64,000 nt of DNA from Candidatus Roseilinea sp. (GCA_025998955.1 AP024676.1:620001-684000), one strand, 5' to 3'. Positions 17,159-29,115 are shown, numbered from the stretch's first letter. Numbers and translations: made by a program. Notes: a model not told the origin generated them from the sequence alone.

Positions 17159-18229
17159 ATGAAAGGCCTCATCCTCAGTGGTGGCAAAGGCACGCGCCTG
17201 CGCCCACTCACCTTCACCAGCGCCAAGCAACTCATCCCACTCGCCAACAAGCCCGTGCTCTTTCGGGTGATCCAGGCCATTCGCGACGCCGGCATCGAAG
17301 ACATCGGCATCGTGATTGCGCCGGAGACCGGCGCCGAGATCAGGAGCGTCGTCGGCGATGGTTCGCGCTGGAATGCGCGCATCACCTACATCCTCCAGGA
17401 CGAGCCGCGTGGCTTGGCCCACGCTGTGAAGATCAGCCGAGATTTCATCGGTGATTCGCGGTTTGTCATGTTCCTCGGCGACAACTGCATCCAGGGCGGC
17501 ATCCATCGTTTGATCGAGCAATACGCAGCCTCGGACTACAACAGTCAGATTGTGCTGACGCGCGTGGCCGATCCGCGGCAGTATGGCGTGGCCGTGCTGC
17601 GGACCGACGGCAGCATCGAGCGCCTGATCGAAAAGCCCAAAGACCCGCCCAGCAATCTGGCGCTCGTCGGCGTCTATATGTTCGACAAGCACGTCTTCGA
17701 GGCGGTGGAGGCGATCAAGCCGTCGTGGCGCAACGAGCTGGAAATCACCGATGCGATTCAGTGGCTCGTGACACATGGCTACCGGGTGTACCCCTACGTG
17801 CATACCGGCTGGTGGGTAGATACCGGCAAGCGCGAAGACATGCTCGAAGCCAACGCGCTGGTGCTAGAGGAGCTGACGCCGCGCTGCGAGGGCGAAGTGG
17901 ATGAGCTTTCGATCGTGGACTCGCGCGTGACCCTGGAGAAGGGCGCGCGCATCGTCAACAGCGTTGTCCGCGGGCCCACCATCATCGGCGAGAACACGCA
18001 CATCACGAACAGCTACATCGGCCCGTTCACCAGCATTGATCGCGACTGCATGATCGAGAACGCGGAGATCGAGCGCAGCATCGTGCTGGAGGGATGCCGT
18101 ATCGAGCACGTTCCGGCGCGCATCCACGATAGCCTGATCGGCCGGCGCTCGGTGATCACACACGCGTCGGCCAAGCCCAACGGCTATCGCCTGTTGCTGG
18201 GAGACTACAGCCAGGCGGGTTTGTTGTGA
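17159..18229 (+). CDS. rmlA: Glucose-1-phosphate thymidylyltransferase, long form
   Basis: A 356-residue nucleotidyltransferase that joins dTTP (or another NTP) and a sugar 1-phosphate to start deoxysugar synthesis. The N-terminal Rossmann-like domain has the signature LSGGKGTRLRPLT, the Lys in SAKQLIPLANKP, FLGDNCIQGG and LIEKPKDPPSN. From about residue 245 a left-handed beta-helix follows (VVRGPTIIGENTHITNSYIG), as in the long RmlA/StrD form. No rmlBCD genes follow. A heptad array occupies the region just before the start codon. Confidence 0.88.
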   Translation: MKGLILSGGKGTRLRPLTFTSAKQLIPLANKPVLFRVIQAIRDAGIEDIGIVIAPETGAEIRSVVGDGSRWNARITYILQDEPRGLAHAVKISRDFIGDSRFVMFLGDNCIQGGIHRLIEQYAASDYNSQIVLTRVADPRQYGVAVLRTDGSIERLIEKPKDPPSNLALVGVYMFDKHVFEAVEAIKPSWRNELEITDAIQWLVTHGYRVYPYVHTGWWVDTGKREDMLEANALVLEELTPRCEGEVDELSIVDSRVTLEKGARIVNSVVRGPTIIGENTHITNSYIGPFTSIDRDCMIENAEIERSIVLEGCRIEHVPARIHDSLIGRRSVITHASAKPNGYRLLLGDYSQAGLL

Positions 18230-18242
18230 CGGGCGCGCGGGG

Positions 18243-18260
18243 CATGAAGCCTGCGCCTAC
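18243..18260 (+). repeat. Dispersed 18-bp repeat, copy 2
   Basis: Identical to the 18-mer at 3128-3145 and likewise in the same orientation just downstream of a plus-strand stop codon. Confidence 0.6.
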
Positions 18261-18299
18261 CGTCGCGGAGTGCATGGCCTCGCCTCTACAATAGGCCGC

Positions 18300-19451
18300 A
18301 TGCGTTCATTCGACGAAACGATGGCGTGTGTGGACCAACTTGCCGAGGCCTTCGCCGTGCGTGCCGATCGGCATGATCGCGAGGGTTCGTTCGCCTTCGA
18401 GAACGTGGCCGACATGCGCGCTGCAGGACTGCCGCGCTTGCCCGTGCCGGTTGCATTGGGCGGCGATGGCTTCAATCTCTTCCAGTGCGTCTGCGTGTTG
18501 CAGCACCTCGCCCGCGCCGATGCCAGCACCGCGCTCGGCCTGGCCATGCACTTCCACGTGGTCGGTTCTTTGGCGGAGCACTGCACTTGGCCTGAAACAG
18601 CCTATGCGCGGTTGTGCGAGGAAATCGTGCGCGACGGCGCGTTGGTCAACAGCGCGGCCAGTGAGCCGGAGATGGGCAGCCCATCGCGCGGTGGTCTGCC
18701 TGCCACCACCGCGACGCGCGTCGCCGGCGGCTTTCGGCTGAACGGGCGCAAGAGTTGGGTGACCTACGCGCCGGCCCTGCGCTACTTCCTCGTCACGGCG
18801 ACGCTCGACGACGGGATCGGCGTGTTCGCCGTGGCCAACGATTCACCCGGCCTGACGCTCGTGGACAATTGGGGATCCAGTCTCAGCCTGCGCGCGAGCG
18901 GTTCGTTCGACGTCTTGCTAGAAGATGTGTTCGTGCCGGAGTGCTGGCATGTGGAACAACGCGCGCCCGGCCAGGCGCGGCGCGGCGGCCTACCTGCCGG
19001 TTGGGCCACCTGCGCGTTTGCGGCAGTGTATCTTGGGGTGGGGGAGGGCGCGCTGCACGCGCTCGCGTGCTATGCCCGGCAGCGCACGCCGACGGCGCTA
19101 GGCAAGCCGATTGCAGAGTTGCCGCACATCCAGCGTGGCATCGGCCAAATGGACGTTGCGCTACGTGCCGCGCGCGCGGTGCTGTATGCCGCTACTCGAA
19201 CATGGTCGGAGCAGCCGACGTTGCGCGCGAAGATGGAAGCGGAACTGGCAGCGGCCAAGTATCTGTGCACCAACGCGGCCATCGCCGCGACCGACACTGC
19301 GCTGCGCACGGCCGGCGCCGGTGGCCTCGACCGGCGATTGCCCCTCGAGCGTCACTTCCGCGATGCACGTGCTGGCCTGATGCACCCGCCGCAGGACGAC
19401 CGCGCCTTGGAGTTGATCGGCAGAGCCGCGATTGCGCAATGTGAGCGGTGA
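18300..19451 (+). CDS. Acyl-CoA dehydrogenase family flavoprotein
   Basis: 383 residues of the acyl-CoA dehydrogenase fold: an N-terminal helical domain (LPVPVALGGDGFNLF, ADASTALGLAMHFHVVG), a mid beta domain binding FAD (SAASEPEMGSP, LNGRKSWVTYAP) and a C-terminal four-helix bundle (AKYLCTNAAIAATDTALRTAGAGG). Several members of this family are not beta-oxidation enzymes but flavin monooxygenases or thioester dehydrogenases; the catalytic Glu is not obvious, so the reaction is open. TACAAT ends 7 nt before the chosen ATG, suggesting a leaderless start. The pentapeptide-repeat gene follows after 3 nt. Confidence 0.82.
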   Translation: MRSFDETMACVDQLAEAFAVRADRHDREGSFAFENVADMRAAGLPRLPVPVALGGDGFNLFQCVCVLQHLARADASTALGLAMHFHVVGSLAEHCTWPETAYARLCEEIVRDGALVNSAASEPEMGSPSRGGLPATTATRVAGGFRLNGRKSWVTYAPALRYFLVTATLDDGIGVFAVANDSPGLTLVDNWGSSLSLRASGSFDVLLEDVFVPECWHVEQRAPGQARRGGLPAGWATCAFAAVYLGVGEGALHALACYARQRTPTALGKPIAELPHIQRGIGQMDVALRAARAVLYAATRTWSEQPTLRAKMEAELAAAKYLCTNAAIAATDTALRTAGAGGLDRRLPLERHFRDARAGLMHPPQDDRALELIGRAAIAQCER

Positions 19452-19454
19452 GCT

Positions 19455-20282
19455 GTGGCTGAACTGACGCGCAGAGAGGTGATTCAAATCCTGGCTGCTG
19501 TGCCTCGGTCGCGAGAAGGCGAATGGGGCGCACGGTTGTCGGGCGTGGACCTAAGTGGGTTGGACCTGTGCGGCTTGAACTTCACCTTCGCCGACCTGCG
19601 GGGCGCCGATCTGACCAGTGCAGTGTTGAACCACGCGATTCTGACGCACGTATGGTTGGCGGGCGCAAAGCTCACCGATGTGGATGCGGCGTCCTGCAAC
19701 TTGGCCGGCGCCGATCTATCGTCGGCGCAACTCACCCAGGCGCGCCTGAACGACGCGGATCTGACCGAGGCCAACCTCGAAGCGGCCAACTGTATCGGCG
19801 CGGACATGCGTGGAGTGAAATTGCATCGCGCACGACTACACACCGCCGACCTGCGCTCTGCTGACCTGACGCGCGCCGATCTCAGCCAGGCGCGCATGGC
19901 ACGCGCGCACCTCGGCCACGCCGACCTCACCGCTGCCGTCTTGGAAGAGGCCGAGCTCAATGAGGCCAACCTGGACGAGGCTTTGTGTGAACGTGCCGTC
20001 CTGCGCCACGCCTATCTGCATCGCGCCAGCTTGATCGAAGCACGGTTGCACTTCGCCGATTTGCGCGGTGCGAATCTGAGCGATGCCCTGCTGATGCGCG
20101 CCAACCTGACCGAGGCCGATTGCAGCCGAGCCGTCTTCCGCAGTGCGAATTTGACCGGCGCAGTCCTTGATCGCACGAATCTAAGCGGTGCCACCCTGCG
20201 CGGCGCGCAGTGGTCGGGTGATGTACTAAAAACTGCAATCCTCAACCAAACGATCCTTCCCGATGGGAATACGGCGCCTTGA
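19455..20282 (+). CDS. Pentapeptide-repeat protein
   Basis: 275 residues from a GTG start, directly after the acyl-CoA dehydrogenase stop. From residue about 30 to the end it is a near-continuous run of A(D/N)LxxA/L repeats (LRGADLTSAVL, ADLSSAQLTQARL), which fold into a right-handed quadrilateral beta-helix. No signal peptide or membrane helix is visible. Such proteins can mimic DNA and shield gyrase, or act as scaffolds; nothing in the sequence decides which. Confidence 0.9.
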   Translation: MAELTRREVIQILAAVPRSREGEWGARLSGVDLSGLDLCGLNFTFADLRGADLTSAVLNHAILTHVWLAGAKLTDVDAASCNLAGADLSSAQLTQARLNDADLTEANLEAANCIGADMRGVKLHRARLHTADLRSADLTRADLSQARMARAHLGHADLTAAVLEEAELNEANLDEALCERAVLRHAYLHRASLIEARLHFADLRGANLSDALLMRANLTEADCSRAVFRSANLTGAVLDRTNLSGATLRGAQWSGDVLKTAILNQTILPDGNTAP

Positions 20283-20345
20283 CGCGTGCGGACATCGAGG
20301 CGTCGGCCGAAGCAGCGGGGGGTGATCTACGAAGAAGCGCAAGAG

Positions 20346-20418
20346 TGCCCCCAACGGGACTCGAACCCGTGTTTCGGCCTTGAAAGGGCCGCGTCCTGGA
20401 CCGCTAGACGATGGGGGC
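20346..20418 (-). tRNA. tRNA-Glu (TTC)
   Basis: 73 nt on the minus strand: acceptor GCCCCCA/TGGGGGC with discriminator A, anticodon stem CGGCC/GGCCG around loop CTTTCAA (anticodon TTC), and T arm ACGGG-TTCGAGT-CCCGT. CCA is not encoded. The sequence is close to the usual bacterial tRNA-Glu. Confidence 0.95.
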
Positions 20419-20435
20419 GCGTATAGCGTTTAGCA

Positions 20436-20465
20436 TTGTAACATACGGATCGTTGTTTCTATAAT
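20436..20465 (+). promoter_or_regulatory. Sigma-A type promoter for the DUF3048 gene
   Basis: TTGTAA (20436-20441), 18-nt spacer, TATAAT (20460-20465). A perfect -10 box places the start near 20472, about 24 nt before the ATG. Confidence 0.7.
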
Positions 20466-20495
20466 CGTTCGGCGTTACCTTTAACGAGATCAACT

Positions 20496-21683
20496 ATGCA
20501 CATCGTCCACTCTCGTCGTGTAACTGCGGCGCTGTCGCTCGTCTTCTCTTTCGTCCTGGCTGCATGCGGGTCGGGTGAGCCTCCGTCTGCTCCCGAGGAC
20601 TTCCAGCCCATTGTGACCATCTACGCGCCGACCGCCGCACCTGCGCCGACGCCTGAGCAACCAACCCCGGTGCCCCAACCCACGGCGACGCCCGCGTTGC
20701 AAGCCGCCGGCGCCGTGACCGACGCTGCAGCCTCGACGTCTGGGCAGATCGGCGAGAACGTCAATCCATTCACCGGCCTGGTCGTCACCGACCCTGCTGT
20801 CCTGCAGCGCAGGCCGCTGCTCGTCAAAGTGGCCAACACCTCCGATGTGCGGCCACAGTCCGGCTTGAACAGCGCCGACATCGTCGTCGAGCACTACTCG
20901 GAGGGCAGCATCACTCGCTTCACGGCCTTGTTCCTCACCAATTCGCCCACCAAAGTCGGCTCGGTGCGCAGTTGTCGTCTGATTGACATCGAGCTGCCGA
21001 TGATTTTCGATGCGGCGCTGCTGTGTTCCGGCACCAGCCCCGGCGTCAAGCCACTGATGCGCGCCTCGTGGGCCTATCGCAACAACCTGACCATGATCAG
21101 CGATATGGGCGGCAGAGAGTGTGCGACGTGCCCCGCCTTCCGCACGACGGATCGGCTGCCGCCGCATAACCTGTTCGCCAATACCGTCCGCGCGTGGGAA
21201 GAGCTGGACACGCGCGGCAACAATACCCCCTCCTCCTTCCGTGCTTGGACGTTCGACGCGAATCCGCCGCCGGGCAAGCCGACCGCCGTGCTCGAAGTCG
21301 GTTACAAGTCCGGCAGCGTAATCTGGTCTTACAACCCGCAATCGGGCCGGTGGCTCAAGTCGTTGCGGAACGAGAAGCAGATTGATGCGCTGACGCGCGA
21401 ACAAATCTTTGCCGCGAACGTGTTGGTCGTGCACGCGCCCCACGTCACCACGCTGATCGTAGAAGACGTCGGCGGCGCGCGCTCGATCGAGATTCAACTG
21501 TGGGGTGAGGGGCCGCTGCGCGTGTTCCGCGACGGCGTTGAGATCGGCGGTCGCTGGCGACGTGGGCCGGAGATCGGCATGTTCGATCTAGTTGACGTGA
21601 ACGGCAACAAGATCCCGCTCAAGCCCGGCAACACCTGGATTCAGCTCGTGCCGATGAACGACATCGTCGTGAACACGCGGTAA
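20496..21683 (+). CDS. DUF3048 (YerB-like) lipoprotein
   Basis: A 395-residue secreted lipoprotein: signal peptide with lipobox LAAC at about residue 24, then a Pro/Thr/Ala linker (PAPTPEQPTPVPQPT), then the DUF3048 core. Core signatures are NPFTGLVV, RPLLVKVANTSDVRPQSGL, ADIVVEHYSEGSITRF and VGSVRSCRLIDIELP. The second half (VIWSYNPQSGRW, LWGEGPLRVFRDG) is the companion YerB C-terminal domain. Function of the family is unknown; it acts outside the cytoplasm. Its 3' end meets the convergent LysM gene at a shared hairpin. Confidence 0.9.
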   Translation: MHIVHSRRVTAALSLVFSFVLAACGSGEPPSAPEDFQPIVTIYAPTAAPAPTPEQPTPVPQPTATPALQAAGAVTDAAASTSGQIGENVNPFTGLVVTDPAVLQRRPLLVKVANTSDVRPQSGLNSADIVVEHYSEGSITRFTALFLTNSPTKVGSVRSCRLIDIELPMIFDAALLCSGTSPGVKPLMRASWAYRNNLTMISDMGGRECATCPAFRTTDRLPPHNLFANTVRAWEELDTRGNNTPSSFRAWTFDANPPPGKPTAVLEVGYKSGSVIWSYNPQSGRWLKSLRNEKQIDALTREQIFAANVLVVHAPHVTTLIVEDVGGARSIEIQLWGEGPLRVFRDGVEIGGRWRRGPEIGMFDLVDVNGNKIPLKPGNTWIQLVPMNDIVVNTR

Positions 21684-21692
21684 ACGCGCCGG

Positions 21693-21717
21693 CTGTCGCT
21701 GAAACGTTCAGCGGCAG
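21693..21717. terminator. Bidirectional hairpin between convergent genes
   Basis: CTGTCGCTGAA (21693-21703) pairs with TTCAGCGGCAG (21707-21717), 11 bp with one wobble and a 3-nt loop. It lies just after the DUF3048 stop and covers the LysM gene's stop codon. No T-run is present. Confidence 0.5.
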
Positions 21718-22349
21718 GTGACGATGGTCAGCCTTTGACCGACGCGGATGGTGCGCGCGTCCGCGATGCCGTTCCGGCGGGCAATAGAGGCGATGGTGGT
21801 GTTGTAGCGCAGGGCGATGCGAAAGAGGTTCTCGCCCGGCCGGACGACGTGAACGACGCGCACGCCGCAGGCCACGCGCGACCCGCCGCTGCTCCCCCGG
21901 CTCGCGCCCGTGCTTGCGCTCGAGCCGGTGGAGCTCGGGCCGACCGGATAAGGCTCCACTGCGCCCATGACGCCGCCGCTCTGAGCAGCCACCGGCGCGC
22001 CGCTGCCGTCATCCGCTCCTCCTTCTACCGGCACCGGTTCGACATCGCTGGGGAACACGGGTGGACTGACCGGCGCTGGAATGGCAGTAGGTTGGGGCGC
22101 GGGCTGAGCAGGCGCTTGAGGCTCGACCGGCGGCGGCTGAGCAGGTTGGGGCGGCGCCGCTGTGGGAACCAACTGTGATTCGACCGTCACCGGATCGGGT
22201 AAGCCCACGCTGGCGGGTAGCGGGCTGCCTAGCCGACCGCTCCTGATGAGAAACGCAATCAACAGCGCAAGCAGGAGCAACAGCAAAATCACACCGATCG
22301 CGACGATGAATAAGTTCAAAGGTGCTCTGCTTGCCTTTCCGGTACTCAT
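21708..22349 (-). CDS. Membrane-anchored LysM-domain protein
   Basis: 213 residues. One N-terminal transmembrane helix (LFIVAIGVILLLLLLALLIAF cut at a charged RSGR), a long Pro/Ala/Val linker about residues 45-150, and a C-terminal LysM domain (VVHVVRPGENLFRIA...IASIARRNGI...IRVGQRL) that binds peptidoglycan-like or chitin-like glycans. Topology predicts the LysM outside the membrane. The Met at 22349 is preferred because the upstream in-frame Met adds only four residues. It is divergent from the phosphoribosyltransferase gene. Confidence 0.82.
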   Translation of the reverse strand: MSTGKASRAPLNLFIVAIGVILLLLLLALLIAFLIRSGRLGSPLPASVGLPDPVTVESQLVPTAAPPQPAQPPPVEPQAPAQPAPQPTAIPAPVSPPVFPSDVEPVPVEGGADDGSGAPVAAQSGGVMGAVEPYPVGPSSTGSSASTGASRGSSGGSRVACGVRVVHVVRPGENLFRIALRYNTTIASIARRNGIADARTIRVGQRLTIVTCR

Positions 22350-22396
22350 GAGCCTAAGGTACACTATGTAGGCGGAAATTGCAAAGGTTTGCCATT

Positions 22397-22912
22397 ATGC
22401 GCAGAGAAGAATCACCACGCCAAGAAGTCTTGACATGGGCAGACGTGGACGCGCTCATAGACCAACTGCTGCCACAAATAGTCGGATCGTTCGATTCCTT
22501 GGTGATGATTACCCGTGGTGGCATCATACCAGGTGGATTGATCGCCGAGGCGCTCGACATCAAACATATCCTGACGGCTGCCGTGGAGTTCCCGGCTGAA
22601 GATGCGCCGCGCCTGTTGGCATGGCCCACCTTCCTGCAATTTCCGGATGAAGAATTGACCCGCGGGCGGCGCGTGCTGATCGTAGATGACGTCTGGACGC
22701 ACGGCCGTCACATTATGACGGTGCGGGGGCGCGTGGAGGCGAGTGGGGCGCGCACAGAAACGGCGGTGCTGCACTACAAGCCGGCTGCATCTCTCTTCCC
22801 CCATCACAAGCCGACCTACTTTGCTGCAGTCACAGATGCCTACATCGTCTATCCGTGGGAGATTGACCGCCGCTTGCGCCCTTCGCGCGTCATGACGCCC
22901 GAGCCGTTCTAA
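22397..22912 (+). CDS. Phosphoribosyltransferase (xanthine/hypoxanthine PRTase-like)
   Basis: A 171-residue type I PRTase. The PRPP-binding loop is VLIVDDVWTHGRH, and an upstream ITRGGIIPGGLIAEAL provides the pyrophosphate loop. YIVYPWEID near the end resembles the gpt/Hpt1-type COG2236 group, which converts purine bases plus PRPP to nucleotides. That would fit the purine salvage genes 17 kb downstream, but the base cannot be read from sequence. Start at 22397 (MRREESP) follows an AAAGG about 10 nt upstream; an upstream Met at 22379 is possible. Confidence 0.78.
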   Translation: MRREESPRQEVLTWADVDALIDQLLPQIVGSFDSLVMITRGGIIPGGLIAEALDIKHILTAAVEFPAEDAPRLLAWPTFLQFPDEELTRGRRVLIVDDVWTHGRHIMTVRGRVEASGARTETAVLHYKPAASLFPHHKPTYFAAVTDAYIVYPWEIDRRLRPSRVMTPEPF

Positions 22913-22981
22913 ATCAAGGGCTGGCGTCTGGTTCGCTGGGGGAGGGAAACTTTGCCCTCGACCACGACGTCTGATTGAATC

Positions 22982-24214
22982 GTGGATCTGAGCAGTATTC
23001 CGAAAGACACATGCCCGCTTTGCAGGCGAGTCACCCTGGATCGCTCGGGTGCGCTGTGGCGATGCCGCTCGTGCGGGTGCAAGCTGGAGTTCGACCCACG
23101 GACGCGGCGCTCGCGAATCGTGCACTTCCCCGATGAGTATGCGGCCTTCGAGAGCGTTGTGGGGTCGGACTGGCTCACCCGGCGCGAGATGTTCGAGCGG
23201 ACGGAAGTGGCATATCGCATACAGCTTGCGGCGGAGCAGCCGTCCCCATCTCGCTGGCTCGGCCCGACGGCCGTCATCGCTCTGGCGTTGATGGCGACGT
23301 GCGTCATGCTGGCTGCGATCGCTGCCGCACTCGTGCTCAGCCCCAGCTTGGCGCGCACTCGCCGTGCGATTTCGTCGGCCTACCAGCCCACACCAACGCC
23401 GGCAGCGACTCCGCTTGCAGCGGCGACCGTTCCGGCTGTCGTCAGCACGCTGGATTCGCCGTTGGTTCCTCAGCCGACAGAGGCCGCAGCAGCCAACGAC
23501 CCCGGCGAGGACGCCGATGAACCGAAGATTCCGACGCCTACGGCGACGCCTGAGCCTCCGCAACCCGGCCTGATACCGACGCTGCCGCCGACGCCCGCGT
23601 CCATGCTGGATTCGCCGCTGCCCGGGCCAGAAGTGACGCTGCCGCCGACCTTCACGCCGCCCCCGCCTACGCCCCAGCCGACGGCGGGCACGCCGCAGCC
23701 GATATCTGAAATTCCGGCGACACCGCTCCCGTCACCTACGCCGCAGGTCCAAACGCCGGTTGCAGCGACGGCGCCGCCTACCGCCCCGTTGCCCGCTACG
23801 CCGGCCGAGCCCCCGCCGCAGCCGACTCCAACCCCGATCAAGATGGGCTCGATCGTTTATCAGGGCACGGTGCGCATCCTGTCCATCCAGCCGGTGGGTA
23901 GCGGGCCCAACCAGGCAGACGAGTACGTCGAGCTATACAACGAGGGCCTGCAGCAGGTAGATTTGAACGGCTGGACGCTGAAGGCCATCCGCATTGCCGA
24001 CAATACCATCATAGACACCTTTCTCTTCGGCAACGGCGCCGTTATTGCTGCCGGTCAGGTCTGCCGCATCTATACCAATGTGCTCGTCGCGCCCGACAAC
24101 TGTGGCTTCTCCGGCGGATTTGCCAGCGACCAACCCATCTGGCCGGATAACGGCGGCGCACGGGCATCGTTGTTCAATCAGGGGAATGTCGAATACGCCC
24201 GTTTCACATATTGA
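22982..24214 (+). CDS. Zinc-ribbon, transmembrane, lamin-tail-domain protein
   Basis: 410 residues from a GTG start. A cytoplasmic zinc ribbon (CPLC...CRSCGC, residues 11-34) is followed by one transmembrane helix (about residues 97-122) and a 150-residue Pro/Thr/Ala linker dotted with PTPTATPEPP. The exported C-terminal domain (VRILSIQPVGSGPNQADEYVE cut here; then LNGWTLKAIRI, FGNGAVIAAGQVCRIYT) matches the lamin-tail (LTD) fold. The design links an intracellular metal-binding head to a surface beta-sandwich, plausibly a sensor or envelope anchor; its function is unknown. Confidence 0.72.
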   Translation: MDLSSIPKDTCPLCRRVTLDRSGALWRCRSCGCKLEFDPRTRRSRIVHFPDEYAAFESVVGSDWLTRREMFERTEVAYRIQLAAEQPSPSRWLGPTAVIALALMATCVMLAAIAAALVLSPSLARTRRAISSAYQPTPTPAATPLAAATVPAVVSTLDSPLVPQPTEAAAANDPGEDADEPKIPTPTATPEPPQPGLIPTLPPTPASMLDSPLPGPEVTLPPTFTPPPPTPQPTAGTPQPISEIPATPLPSPTPQVQTPVAATAPPTAPLPATPAEPPPQPTPTPIKMGSIVYQGTVRILSIQPVGSGPNQADEYVELYNEGLQQVDLNGWTLKAIRIADNTIIDTFLFGNGAVIAAGQVCRIYTNVLVAPDNCGFSGGFASDQPIWPDNGGARASLFNQGNVEYARFTY

Positions 24215-24216
24215 AC

Positions 24217-24245
24217 TTGACAATATAATGCGAAATCACTAATAT
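24217..24245 (+). promoter_or_regulatory. Upstream promoter for sigA
   Basis: TTGACA (24217-24222), 17-nt spacer, TAATAT (24240-24245). A perfect -35 box just after the preceding stop codon. A second -10-like TATAAC (24316-24321) lies 9 nt before the sigA ATG, so sigA may have one leadered and one leaderless transcript. Confidence 0.6.
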
Positions 24246-24330
24246 CTTCCTGATAAGCTTGGCCCTTCACCGGCCAATTTGCGCGTGTTTTAACGTATAT
24301 CTCATTAGGGGTGTGTATAACACTAAGTCA

Positions 24331-25713
<1,383 letters not shown>

Positions 25714-25725
25714 CCGCTCATTCGT

Positions 25726-25754
25726 GCCCGATCCGTATGATCGGGCTTTTCTTT
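25726..25754 (+). terminator. Intrinsic terminator of sigA
   Basis: GCCCGATC (25726-25733), 5-nt loop, GATCGGGC (25739-25746), then TTTTCTTT. An 8-bp perfect stem with a U-tract, 12 nt after the stop codon. Its position rules out an upstream GTG start for the following glycosidase gene. Confidence 0.92.
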
Positions 25755-25771
25755 CCACCATCGCAGCTTCC

Positions 25772-27658
25772 ATGGCCGTCCGGCGTAAGCTCACCCCGCT
25801 GCCTTTCACACACATCAAACTCTCCGATCGCTTCTGGGCGCCGCGCATCGAGATCAATCGCACCGTCACCCTGCCGGCGGAGTATGCGATGTGCGAGACC
25901 ACCGGTCGCATCGCCGCGTTCGATTTGAAGTGGAAGAAAGGCGACCCCAATCCACCGCACATCTTCTGGGATTCCGACGTCGCCAAGTGGATCGAGGCGG
26001 CGGCTTATTCGCTCGCGACACATCCCGATCCCGAACTCGACGCGCTGCTCGACGGCGTGATCGCTCGCATCGCCAAAGCGCAGCAGCGCGACGGGTATCT
26101 GAACACGCATTACATCGTCTTCGAGCGCGCCAGGCTCGATAGGCGATGGACCAATCTGCGCGACAATCATGAGCTCTATTGCGCCGGCCATCTCATCGAA
26201 GCCGCCGTCGCTCACTATCAGGCCACCGGCAAGCGTACGTTGCTCGATGTGATGTGCCGTTACGCCGATTACATCAACCGCGTGTTCGGGCGGGGCAGGG
26301 GCAAGCTGCGCGGCTATTGCGGCCACGAAGAGATCGAGCTGGCGCTGGTCAAGTTGTATCGCGCCACCGCCGAAAGGCGCTATCTGAAGCTGGCACAGTA
26401 TTTCGTGGACGAGCGCGGGCGCAAGCCGCATTACTTCGACATCGAGGCGCGCCGGCGTGGCGAGGACCCGTCGCGCTTTCGCTTTCGCACCTACGAATAC
26501 AACCAGTCCCACATCCCGGTGCGCGAACAAAGCGTCGTCACCGGCCATGCCGTGCGCGCCATGTATTTGTATTCAGCGATGGCCGACCTGGCCGGCGAGG
26601 CCGGCGACGCGTCACTGCTGGCTGCCTGCGAGCGCATCTGGCACAGCGTGGCCGACGAGCGCATGTATCTCACCGGTGGCATCGGCCCATCGGCCAGCAA
26701 CGAAGGCTTCACGGTCGCCTACGACTTGCCCGACGAGACGGCCTACGCCGAGACGTGCGCGGCGATCGGCATGGTGTTCTGGAATCATCGCATGCTGCAA
26801 TTCGAGGGCGACGGCAAATACGCCGATGTGATGGAGCGCGCGCTCTACAATGGGACGATCAGCGGCGTGTCGCTGGACGGCACGAAGTTCTTCTACGAAA
26901 ACCCGCTGGCGTCGCGCGGCGATCATCACCGCCAGCCGTGGTTCGATTGCGCCTGCTGCCCGCCCAACATCGCGCGCCTGATCGCAAGCGTCGGCGGCTA
27001 TTTCTATTCGACCGGCGACGATGGCATCTGGGTGCACCTCTACGCCGGCAGCACAGCCGAGTTTCCGGATCGGCGAGTGACGATTGTGCAGACGACTGAC
27101 TATCCTTGGGACGGTAAGGTTGCGCTTCGATTGACAACAGACGAACCGAAGCAGTTCACGCTTCATCTCCGCATCCCTGGCTGGTGCACGAAATACACGC
27201 TCAAGGTCAATCAATCGCCGATCTCCGATCCCCGGTCTCGAACCGGCTACATCGCCATCACGCGCACATGGCACACCGGCGATGAGGTCGTGCTGAATTT
27301 AGACATGCCGGTGCAGTTGGTGCGTGCCAATCCAAACGTGCGACAGATGACCGGTCGCGTCGCGATTCAGCGTGGACCGGTCGTGTATTGCCTGGAGAGC
27401 GCCGACAACCCGGTTTCGCCGCTCGACCGTATCTCGTTGCCGTTGGATATGCCGTGGCGCACCGAGCACTGCCGGGAGCTGCTGGGCGGCGTGACCGTGC
27501 TACGCGGCAAGGCGCTCGTGGACGACGCTGCTTGGCGTGGCGGGCTATACGCGCCGGCCAAGCCGATCAAGCGCAAGCCGATCGAGATCACGGCCGTGCC
27601 GTATTGTGTGTGGGACAACCGCGCGCCGGGCGAGATGCGCGTGTGGTTCAGGAGTTGA
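25772..27658 (+). CDS. GH127-type beta-L-arabinofuranosidase
   Basis: 628 residues of the DUF1680/GH127 family, which removes terminal beta-L-arabinofuranose from glycans. The (alpha/alpha)6 barrel shows [30 protein letters not shown] and [12 protein letters not shown]; the nucleophile/zinc region [14 protein letters not shown] carries the Cys cluster, and the catalytic acid region is [13 protein letters not shown]. There is no signal peptide, so it acts in the cytoplasm on imported sugars. A 28-bp heptad-like run (27212-27239) encodes SPISDPRS in a loop of the C-terminal beta domain. The start follows the sigA terminator. Confidence 0.88.
   Translation: MAVRRKLTPLPFTHIKLSDRFWAPRIEINRTVTLPAEYAMCETTGRIAAFDLKWKKGDPNPPHIFWDSDVAKWIEAAAYSLATHPDPELDALLDGVIARIAKAQQRDGYLNTHYIVFERARLDRRWTNLRDNHELYCAGHLIEAAVAHYQATGKRTLLDVMCRYADYINRVFGRGRGKLRGYCGHEEIELALVKLYRATAERRYLKLAQYFVDERGRKPHYFDIEARRRGEDPSRFRFRTYEYNQSHIPVREQSVVTGHAVRAMYLYSAMADLAGEAGDASLLAACERIWHSVADERMYLTGGIGPSASNEGFTVAYDLPDETAYAETCAAIGMVFWNHRMLQFEGDGKYADVMERALYNGTISGVSLDGTKFFYENPLASRGDHHRQPWFDCACCPPNIARLIASVGGYFYSTGDDGIWVHLYAGSTAEFPDRRVTIVQTTDYPWDGKVALRLTTDEPKQFTLHLRIPGWCTKYTLKVNQSPISDPRSRTGYIAITRTWHTGDEVVLNLDMPVQLVRANPNVRQMTGRVAIQRGPVVYCLESADNPVSPLDRISLPLDMPWRTEHCRELLGGVTVLRGKALVDDAAWRGGLYAPAKPIKRKPIEITAVPYCVWDNRAPGEMRVWFRS
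27212..27239. repeat. Heptad-like run inside the GH127 gene
   Basis: Four 7-bp units CAATCGC, CGATCTC, CGATCCC, CGGTCTC at about residues 481-490 of the glycosidase. The units resemble intergenic heptads, but the run is short and could be coincidence. Confidence 0.4.
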
Positions 27659-27785
27659 TCCGGCGTTTGTCCGAATCGGGTGCGTTCGCCCACGAGGGCA
27701 AAAAGTCGGAGCAACGCTCAACGCGCGCGGAGCGCGTCGGGCGCTGAATCGCTCAAGCTGGGGAAGCGTTTATACTTTCGAAGCG

Positions 27786-29081
<1,296 letters not shown>

Positions 29082-29115
29082 TTGCGCAGGTTCAAATGCG
29101 CCCGCTCCGATAGCG

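Noticed and set aside
27537-27785. N-terminal extension of ClpX by 83 codons
   Set aside because: The extension is Arg/Ser-rich, overlaps the end of the GH127 gene and precedes a -10 box; ClpX normally starts just before the zinc domain, as at 27786.
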